A DNA stretch of 64,000 bases from Pseudomonas sp. TH41 (GTDB lineage Bacteria; Pseudomonadota; Gammaproteobacteria; Pseudomonadales; Pseudomonadaceae): contig NZ_JAEKFH010000003.1 of NCBI RefSeq assembly GCF_016650695.1, positions 1,756,001 to 1,820,000 on the forward strand. Reading direction: 5' to 3'. Below, in pieces: positions 52,646-59,427 of the stretch. Position 1 is the first letter of the stretch, and each line of letters opens with the position of its first letter. The position numbers and the translations under genes were made by a program. The notes under the pieces were generated by a model, which saw only the letters and a program-made list of their open reading frames with translations, had not been told where the DNA came from and made no database searches.

Positions 52646-54142
52646 TCAATCCAACTCCCACTCTCGCACAATGCTTCTACGCTTATACGATTTATGCTCC
52701 GGCAGAACATCAACTTCACGATGCAGAAGCGTAACTGCATAACCGAACAAGCCAGAAAGTCGTACGCGCAACAGAGTTAATATATCGACCATGTGTTTAT
52801 GGGGAGAGCCCACATAATGAGTCAGCAGTTCTATTGTATCCGCGTTTTTTTGTATCAAACGGAACGACTCTAGCGTTTTGTCTGGTGTAATCAGTATATC
52901 GTCTACTGCCGCGAGAATAGACGCACTGGGTACAAGTTGATGGTCTCGAGTCCGGAAAGCGTCGTCTCTCCTACCGTTTATTTCCAAAAGCGAGGTAGCT
53001 GCACTGCCGCACGCACAGCGTGAGTGATCCGATACTTGCCGAGCGACATCGCCATGATCAAATCGGATCAATGGCATTAACTCATTGTTCAAATCCGTAC
53101 ACACAACGGTGCCAAAGCCGCTTTTATCTTTATCCACCACTTCCAGGTAAACACCATCTTCAACGACGTGGTACAAGCCATGAGTGCACTGCGTAGCAAT
53201 CATTCCGATTTCCTCGGAGCTATACTCATCAAACACAGGAACGCCCAGCACCCTTGAATAGTAGTCTCTTTCTAGTTGTGTACTACTTTCAGAGTTCGTC
53301 AAAATCGCTTCGACCCCACACATTTTCAGTTCCGACTGATGCTGAAGTATTAGCGGCAAGTAGCTAGGCAATGTCACAAGCAGCCTCGGTCGCAAATGCA
53401 GCAAGTGCTCCCCTAAAGGTGTGCTTGAATGTAAATCTGGTAGTTGAAACGTTCTGTATTTCCCGTGTAGAGACGAGAAGGCCAGTCCGGCATGGTGCAG
53501 CATGTAAACCCAGTCATCTTCTTGCAAAGGCCGTTGCAAACACGAGTTATAAAAACGCATCACTTGCAGATGATCCAGAATTATATCGTCATCATCGCTA
53601 TAAACAGTAAACGGCCTACCGCTAGAACCAGATGTCCGTGAGCTATTAGCGAATTCTAGAAATCCACAATCATTCACAATCGAACTGCTGTCGAAATTGT
53701 TAAGAAGAGCCTTGGTGACAATGGGGAGTTGTTCGAAATCGGACAAGCTCGCAATAGCACCCTCTTCGTAACCGCAAGCGCTATAAAGCTCGCGATAAAA
53801 CACAACGCTTCTATACGCGTTATCAACCAAGCGTCTAATCTTTGATAACTGAAATTTTTTTAACTCGTCTCTCGATTTAAGCAAAAACTCAACCATCATG
53901 TCCGAATTTTTTGACCACAACTCCAACGCTTCACCTTGGAGGATATGGTTATCCGTTTTAGGCCTGAATGCTTGAACCGCCAATTTCTTGATCGGCAGTA
54001 AGTCACCGTATTCTAGCTGTGAACAATATATATTTTGCGAAGCAATAAATTGACTCACTGGAAGGCGTCCTGGTAAAGGGTAGGAGTTATTGATACTTTT
54101 GCAATTAATCAAATCAACTAAAATTTTACAATTTAACTTCAT
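52646..54142 (-). CDS. Adenylate-forming ligase of the PaaK/CapK type
   Basis: 498 residues. The nucleotide loop SSRTSGSSGRPF is at about 167-178. The N-terminal NAYRSVVFYRELYSACGYEEG, the YSSEEIGMIATQCTHGLYHVVE block and LMPLIRFDHGDVARQ, followed by CACG and EINGRRDDAF, reproduce the phenylacetate-CoA ligase/CapK order. It activates a carboxylic acid with ATP and then passes it to CoA, an amine or another acceptor; which one cannot be read from sequence. No carrier protein is nearby, so direct condensation, as in the indolmycin enzyme Ind3 (also phenylacetate-CoA-ligase-like), is a reasonable model. It runs straight into the ABC-F gene. Confidence 0.8.
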   Translation of the reverse strand: MKLNCKILVDLINCKSINNSYPLPGRLPVSQFIASQNIYCSQLEYGDLLPIKKLAVQAFRPKTDNHILQGEALELWSKNSDMMVEFLLKSRDELKKFQLSKIRRLVDNAYRSVVFYRELYSACGYEEGAIASLSDFEQLPIVTKALLNNFDSSSIVNDCGFLEFANSSRTSGSSGRPFTVYSDDDDIILDHLQVMRFYNSCLQRPLQEDDWVYMLHHAGLAFSSLHGKYRTFQLPDLHSSTPLGEHLLHLRPRLLVTLPSYLPLILQHQSELKMCGVEAILTNSESSTQLERDYYSRVLGVPVFDEYSSEEIGMIATQCTHGLYHVVEDGVYLEVVDKDKSGFGTVVCTDLNNELMPLIRFDHGDVARQVSDHSRCACGSAATSLLEINGRRDDAFRTRDHQLVPSASILAAVDDILITPDKTLESFRLIQKNADTIELLTHYVGSPHKHMVDILTLLRVRLSGLFGYAVTLLHREVDVLPEHKSYKRRSIVREWELD

Positions 54143-54446
54143 TCGTGTTTAGAGCTGACTTTCCTTACTCATACATCTATGCGTGACTTATGGCAGTGCC
54201 AATGCCAGTGCCATTTATTTGCGCGCGCAAAATTACAAACAATGGCTTAGCGTGTAAATCGCAAAACGTTTAACGAATATTTCAGTAATATGCGGCCACG
54301 ATATTGTTTCATCGCAAAGCCTGCGAGCAGGTTGGCGAAATATTTCGAGATTAGATTATAAAAATAAAGCTTGATATCTTTTCTGACACCGTCGATATTA
54401 ATTGAACATTAAGCGCAATATTTTCTTCAAGGATGAAGGTGTTCTC
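54143..54446. promoter_or_regulatory. AT-rich divergent intergenic region
   Basis: This 304-base gap separates the ligase gene (minus) from the VOC gene (plus), so it must hold at least one promoter per side. I see several AT-rich stretches (TTAGATTATAAAAATAAAGC near 54351) but no -35/-10 pair I would commit to. AAGGATGAAGG near 54429 is the ribosome-binding site of the VOC gene. Confidence 0.45.
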
Positions 54447-54884
54447 ATGGTTACATTTAATACATTACTGCCAGAAATGATTGTTTCAAACATCAAAGAC
54501 AGTCTTAAATTTTACTGCAAAATAGTAGGATTTAATGTTGAGTATGAACGGCCGGAAGACGGTTTCGCATTCATCTCATACCACGGAACTCAATTAATGC
54601 TAGAGCAAGACCGCCATGAGGTTACGCCTTGGCGTGTCGAGCCTTTAGAACGACCTTACGGTCGGGGGATGAATCTTTCGATTGAGTGTCCGGATGTCTC
54701 TAAATTAGCAAAAAATCTGATTGATTCGGGATATTCACTTCGCAAGCCTCTAGAGGAGTTCTGGTACAGGGTAGATAAGCATCTGCAAGGGGAAAGCAAT
54801 TTCCTTGTGCTGGATCCCGATGGTTATTTGCTTAGATTTGCTCAAGATTTAGGATTCAAACCATTAGATCGGGATGAACTATAA
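54447..54884 (+). CDS. VOC / bleomycin-resistance-type protein
   Basis: 145 residues from the ATG at 54447, chosen because AAGGATGAAGG lies 10 bases before it; an upstream ATG at 54402 lacks this. Two beta-alpha-beta-beta-beta modules: PEMIVSNIKDSLKFYCKIVGFNV-type start, HGTQLMLEQD, then SIECPDVSKLAKNL and VLDPDGYLLRFAQDLG. This is the bleomycin-binding/glyoxalase superfamily in its drug-binding form. Proteins of this type protect producers by sequestering the drug. It is the only plus-strand gene in the AT-rich block, with its own promoter region, and I take it as a second self-resistance candidate. Confidence 0.82.
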   Translation: MVTFNTLLPEMIVSNIKDSLKFYCKIVGFNVEYERPEDGFAFISYHGTQLMLEQDRHEVTPWRVEPLERPYGRGMNLSIECPDVSKLAKNLIDSGYSLRKPLEEFWYRVDKHLQGESNFLVLDPDGYLLRFAQDLGFKPLDRDEL

Positions 54885-54999
54885 CCTTATCAACACAACT
54901 TCCTGCGCTAGTAGAGGTTTGACGTAAACTATTTTGACGCTTTCCGGCTCAAAAAATTTTGTTCGGTCGCACCAAACCTTTATTCATGTGTCTTCCCCG

Positions 55000-55068
55000 G
55001 GTGATGTTGTTCGCTGGAGTGGAGTTCGCTTAATTCGCTCCAAGCGGAAAACACTGGTGCACATCACC
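55000..55068. repeat. Nested inverted repeat between convergent genes
   Basis: GGTGATGT and ACATCACC are perfect outer arms of a 69-base element. Inside, CGCTGGAGTGGAG and CGCTCCAAGCG form further imperfect pairings. It lies in the 193-base gap between the VOC gene and the PLP enzyme gene, which converge here. It may serve as a shared transcript end, but lacks a T-run. Confidence 0.55.
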
Positions 55069-55077
55069 TTATGCCCA

Positions 55078-56643
55078 TCAACTATCGTAATCGCTTAAAT
55101 ATAAGGATAATGTGTTGACGACCGTATTTATAAGACGTTGTATCAGAATGGGGTCTTCTTCACCGATAGAAAATCGAAGATAAGCCGGCATATCATCAGC
55201 CATAGCAGTTGCAGAAACGCGCGTTGTCGAAAACCCATAACTAACGCCTTTGGTCATCGGAACACATGCTTCCCGACAATGCTGCAACAACATATCGATG
55301 TATTGCTCCAAGCAAGCACGACTATTCAAATCTGACCTTTTCATGGAAATGGATACCACACCTCCGCCGTGATCCCATCTCAGTTCACGCCATTTCAAAG
55401 GATACGCCAAGTTTATGCGGCTTTTTAAATAATTCTGAGCCTGTAATGTGCTCGCGAATAACTCAGCATTATTACTAAGCAAGTGCATCCGGCTCAAATA
55501 CATTGAGCGGTCATATTCTGGAAGCTTGTTCACGGCAGACGGGTACATGACTCCACCCGTGTTCCTGCGGCTGGTCAATAGCTGAGCCATGTGCGCCTTC
55601 GGTGTTACAACAATGCCTGCCATTTGCATGTCCAAACCAAACTGCAAGTATTTACTCCCGCTTTCATAATAGAGGACTGATGGATGATTAGCTGCCGAAA
55701 ACATTGAAAATACATCAATACCGCCAGATACCATCGTGCCGTCTATGACTAGCCATTTGTTGCTCCAGTCGTGAGGCTCGAGTTTACCCGCCAATTCTCG
55801 CAAATCCAGAATATTTAAAGTTTCATTATTCGCCAGAGGGTCAATGAAAATAATAGTTGCATCCGTCGAACCGACTAATTCAATCAAATCATCGACGTTC
55901 CAGGAATTAGACCGTATCAACTCAATATTCTTGAGTCTTTCCAGTTGCTCGAACGCTTCGAAATAAATATAAGGTGACGTCACTACTCGTGTGCCTTCTT
56001 GGACGACACTGCCAAGTAGAAAGCTTTCTATAATCGTGTACGCCGCTTGCCCAGACGATGCCAGCAGCAAGTCGCTTTTTTCTGTATTGAATCCCAGACT
56101 GAGCAGTAAATTTGATTCTGCCTCACGCAATTGCGACGATCCATAGCGGTCGTAATTCACGGCGGTGCTGTTATTCTCGCCTTGATCAAAAAACATTACG
56201 CATCGGCTTTGATCATTGCTTGCACTGCACCAAGTTAAGCTGTTACGTAAAAAAGAGTACTCCTGAATCATCAAACGATAAGCGTGACGGGCCGACGTGT
56301 GAGAAAGTTTTCTCGTGGTCATTTTCTTTAATTGAGTTACCGAGCTGATCAGCCTGTCCAGTACGTAGTCCACGCTATCCTGTTCTACTGGCAACCCCTC
56401 TATTAAAGCAGACTTTCGGTGTTGTTTCGTCACAGTTATTAGATGCTTGAACTTACCCATCAATTGATGAAGTAGCTCAGACCACATGTTATTATTTGAC
56501 GCAACCACTTTACCGCAACCAGGTTTGTTCGCCTGGTTGGTCATTTCGCATGAGAAATGCTCAAGAACAGACAAAGTACCTTTTACGACAAGTTGTGCGG
56601 ATGGCTGATGATTGCCCCGAGAGTTTGTGTTCCTTTTACTCAT
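55078..56643 (-). CDS. PLP-dependent enzyme of the cystathionine synthase/lyase fold, N-terminally extended
   Basis: 521 residues. The core from about residue 170 resembles Cys/Met-metabolism PLP enzymes: LLASSGQAAYTIIESFLLGS (cofactor phosphate region), DATIIFIDPLANNETLNILD, LVIDGTMVSGG (the aspartate that pairs with the pyridine nitrogen) and YYESGSKYLQFGLD with the probable Schiff-base lysine at residue 331. The C-terminus has the family-like GVSYGFSTTRVSA. The first 150-170 residues have no counterpart in ordinary 380-400-residue members and are mostly helical. Reaction unknown: gamma-replacement, beta/gamma-elimination or C-C bond chemistry are all open. AGGAAGG precedes the ATG. It follows the dehydrogenase gene by 64 bases. 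Confidence 0.75.
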   Translation of the reverse strand: MSKRNTNSRGNHQPSAQLVVKGTLSVLEHFSCEMTNQANKPGCGKVVASNNNMWSELLHQLMGKFKHLITVTKQHRKSALIEGLPVEQDSVDYVLDRLISSVTQLKKMTTRKLSHTSARHAYRLMIQEYSFLRNSLTWCSASNDQSRCVMFFDQGENNSTAVNYDRYGSSQLREAESNLLLSLGFNTEKSDLLLASSGQAAYTIIESFLLGSVVQEGTRVVTSPYIYFEAFEQLERLKNIELIRSNSWNVDDLIELVGSTDATIIFIDPLANNETLNILDLRELAGKLEPHDWSNKWLVIDGTMVSGGIDVFSMFSAANHPSVLYYESGSKYLQFGLDMQMAGIVVTPKAHMAQLLTSRRNTGGVMYPSAVNKLPEYDRSMYLSRMHLLSNNAELFASTLQAQNYLKSRINLAYPLKWRELRWDHGGGVVSISMKRSDLNSRACLEQYIDMLLQHCREACVPMTKGVSYGFSTTRVSATAMADDMPAYLRFSIGEEDPILIQRLINTVVNTLSLYLSDYDS

Positions 56644-56707
56644 CGTAACCTTCCTATCTGCAATCGAATATATTTATGCTTAGCACAGAATCTTGCTGGA
56701 CATTTGA

Positions 56708-57655
56708 TCACTTCTTACAACGGGTAAATTCGAGAACGCGTGTCGCTGCCTGCGCAAACATACGACTAACAGTTTCGCGCTCCTGGGCGGCGAGATGTGA
56801 AGTCACAACAAGGCTTTTACTGGACAATGATTGCAAGCCATACGGATCGTCATACTGACCTTTATTATCGACCCACTCACTGTAATAACCATCAATAAAG
56901 CAGAAAGCATCAGTATTGGCCTGAAGGAACCCTTTGAGCGCAGTCGGGCAAATTATTCGTGGGCTGGACATATTCAGGATCTTAAGCGTGGGTGAAGCGC
57001 TCTTTAACACTCCCTCATCAATCAGACCCCAGGTATCAGCACACCCCTTGAGGTGAACGCATAGCACATCGACGGAACTGACCATCTGAACCAAATTGTT
57101 GTATTGCAAGCCTAGCGATTCCTCCAGGTCCGGTTTTTTAGTCCTTGACCAGTACTGCAAGCCCATACAGCCTTTGGAGTGGAGCTGGCGCGCAATTTCA
57201 CAACCGATTGCCCCCATTCCGACGAACCCTACGCTCAAGTTCGCTAGCGAAGTTCTTGGCGTTTGAACCCAACCGGTTCCTTCCTTCACACGCTCGATGC
57301 TTTCAAAAACATTGGCCAAGCAAATAGTCAGCATGGCCAATGTAAACTCTGCTACCGCATCAACGTTCATGTCAGGGGTATTGGCTACTCGTATACCTTT
57401 TTTCGTGGCGTATTCCAGATCCACGAAGCTGGTAATACCGGTTCCCATTACGACTAAGTTCTCTAATCGAGTGGCAACATTTAGAAATTGGGTAGATAAA
57501 TACTCGGGCCCACCCAAAATATAGTCCTGTACATCGGGCAAAATATCCAGAATTTCTTGCTCGGATACTGGACACCTAATATGGATAATTTCGAAATCAT
57601 TTGGAAATATTTCATCGCCAATCTCAAAATCGCCCGTGACTAATACTTTCCTCAT
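56708..57655 (-). CDS. D-isomer-specific 2-hydroxyacid dehydrogenase
   Basis: 315 residues. The nucleotide fold VGFVGMGAIGCEIARQLHSKG is at about 142-162. The catalytic set is complete: Arg233 (MSSPRII), Glu260 (DGYYSEW) and His287 (VTSHLAA). The basic residue after the second strand (YWSRTKK) hints at NADP(H). It should interconvert a 2-oxoacid and a D-2-hydroxyacid. Its ATG overlaps the stop of the arginine-oxidase-like gene (ATGA), so the two proteins are translationally coupled and probably act in sequence on a 2-oxoacid intermediate. Base composition is low-GC like its neighbours. Confidence 0.85.
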   Translation of the reverse strand: MRKVLVTGDFEIGDEIFPNDFEIIHIRCPVSEQEILDILPDVQDYILGGPEYLSTQFLNVATRLENLVVMGTGITSFVDLEYATKKGIRVANTPDMNVDAVAEFTLAMLTICLANVFESIERVKEGTGWVQTPRTSLANLSVGFVGMGAIGCEIARQLHSKGCMGLQYWSRTKKPDLEESLGLQYNNLVQMVSSVDVLCVHLKGCADTWGLIDEGVLKSASPTLKILNMSSPRIICPTALKGFLQANTDAFCFIDGYYSEWVDNKGQYDDPYGLQSLSSKSLVVTSHLAAQERETVSRMFAQAATRVLEFTRCKK

Positions 57656-58848
57656 GATAGAGTCTCCGCCTTCCGCTCCCTCTGCGGAATCGTCACATTC
57701 TGAAGTTCTGTAAGTGCGTTTTTTAATCGCTCAATTGAGGGGCCGATTTGGTCATCCGGTTTAAACAGGGCGATTCGGATTCGATTATGGCCTGCAACGT
57801 TATGACTATTCCAAAAAAAGTACCTGCCGGGCAAGACAGCAACACCGTAGCTTGCAAGATACGTTGTCAACTCAAGATCAGATAATCCGGTTTTCTCGAT
57901 ATTGAGCCACATCACAGTCATTTTGGAGTTTTGCTGAACCGCATCGATGGTAACCAACGAATTTTCCAGCGCTGACTTAGCGATTTCGTTATTTTTTGTA
58001 ATGATCGAATGCATGTAAGGTAATCCCCCTTTTTTCAGGGTCGCATCAATAAATTCTTTAATCACATTCAATGAGAAATTTGAGCAACACAGGTATATTT
58101 CCTCATAAATAGACCGAATATCACTTGCTAAATCTGCGCTATATGAAAGCAAACTGGCTTTAGCATCCAAAGTTGGCCATTGCTTACCGGTATCCTCTAT
58201 TATGATAAAAGACAGTTTCTTATCGAGGAGAAGCGTATATTCGTCTATCTCTGTTTCGTGACAAAATCGGAAAGAAGTGTCCAGTATCAGAACCACATCA
58301 TGTCGACAGCACAAATCGACGATGCTCGACATTGCAGCAGAATCAATAACCAAACCAGTGGGATTATTTGGATTGACTAGGAACAGAGCGTCTAGCTGTT
58401 TATCCTCCAAATACTTTTCCAGCAACAGCAGATTAGTAAAAGCCATTTCAGGAATGGCTTCAATCATGACTTCCCGACGACGCAACAGTTGTGCAAGGTT
58501 GTCAAACGTTGGCTCAACAAGCCCGATTTTGTAATTCATTGACCGCGCCCACGCGCCTACGATATCAATGCTATTGGAGGCCGTGGGACACACTGAAAAA
58601 TTCGCGTGTTCGCTCAAACCTTCCAGACCAAAATATTCCGCAAATTTATTTTTGAAAAGTACTTCCATTTCTGGAATAGGGATTTCAATAGCGGAACGCC
58701 AGAGGGCGGGCAATTCAGATAATACCGTATTGAAGTGTTTCTCCGCCGAGATATAACTGTGTCCATCCGCCAAATTGTATTTGGCCGACAGACCAAAAAC
58801 TTCGAGTTCGGTCAGATTACCATTGTTGGAATTAGACAATATCTTCAT
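57652..58848 (-). CDS. PLP enzyme of the O2-dependent L-arginine oxidase/hydroxylase family (MppP/RohP/Ind4-like)
   Basis: 398 residues from the ATG at 58848; a GTG three codons upstream is open. Fold-type I aminotransferase architecture with FLVNPNNPTGLVI (about 157-169), LILDTSFRF with the cofactor-pairing aspartate (Asp190), and IIEDTGKQWPTLDAKASLL with the Schiff-base Lys222. The segments YNLADGHSY (His30), LSELPALW, LVEPTFDNLAQLLR and IEDTGKxWPTLDxKAxLL closely follow MppP of enduracididine biosynthesis as I recall it, including the position of the active-site lysine (221 there) and the N-terminal histidine (29 there). Members oxidise, hydroxylate or desaturate L-arginine using O2 instead of transaminating. 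It is the promoter-proximal gene of the cluster. Confidence 0.78.
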   Translation of the reverse strand: MKILSNSNNGNLTELEVFGLSAKYNLADGHSYISAEKHFNTVLSELPALWRSAIEIPIPEMEVLFKNKFAEYFGLEGLSEHANFSVCPTASNSIDIVGAWARSMNYKIGLVEPTFDNLAQLLRRREVMIEAIPEMAFTNLLLLEKYLEDKQLDALFLVNPNNPTGLVIDSAAMSSIVDLCCRHDVVLILDTSFRFCHETEIDEYTLLLDKKLSFIIIEDTGKQWPTLDAKASLLSYSADLASDIRSIYEEIYLCCSNFSLNVIKEFIDATLKKGGLPYMHSIITKNNEIAKSALENSLVTIDAVQQNSKMTVMWLNIEKTGLSDLELTTYLASYGVAVLPGRYFFWNSHNVAGHNRIRIALFKPDDQIGPSIERLKNALTELQNVTIPQRERKAETLS

Positions 58849-59427
58849 TCGCCCCACTAGACAGTTTGCATTCAGACGATCATTAACCAGATCCAGCCCT
58901 TGAATCCTAATAATCTAAAATCTGCCTGTAAAGTTTAAGCAGCTAAACTTTAGCTCTCTAAATATTTCCAAGCCCACTTCAACTACTTCGCCAAGACGTA
59001 ATTAATTATTACCGCGAACAATCGTTTTATGAAAGTAAGTTACCAAATAAAACGGCTCGATTGATTTATCGTTTCATTATCTTTCAAACTCTGTTTATCG
59101 TGGGCGGTCGCGGATAAGCAATCTTTCAATTAGTTTCAACGTTAGTCTTGCGTACTTAACGCCAGCCAACATTATGTTACGTTTATTGCGAAACAACTTG
59201 CATGACGTTTTTCTGCAAGACTACTCATCATGGTCTACTTACACCGCGCCCCTCGTGCAATAACTGCTTTATTGAACACATTATCTACGCGCTCGTGGGC
59301 ATCCAAGCCTGAAATAGACCGCCCCAAAGGATAGATGGGCAGGAGGTATGACCCTGCTACCTATCAGTTCTGCTAGTAGACATAATTTTCGAAACAGCAG
59401 AGTCTGGCCCCATGCTCTTACTATGGA
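58849..59427. promoter_or_regulatory. Non-coding upstream region of the AT-rich operon
   Basis: This 579-base stretch separates the first gene of the cluster (minus) from the RHS gene (plus). It is AT-rich up to about 59260 and has no open frame with a family match and no REP element. It must hold the promoter of the operon; several A/T tracts are present, but I cannot single out a credible -35/-10 pair. Composition returns towards the host value around 59250-59400. Confidence 0.45.

Noticed and set aside
48531..58857. The island as an indolmycin cluster
   Set aside because: Only the oxidase and ligase types are shared. No tryptophan-side methyltransferase, imine reductase, Ind6-like protein or spare TrpRS is visible, so the name would be unjustified.
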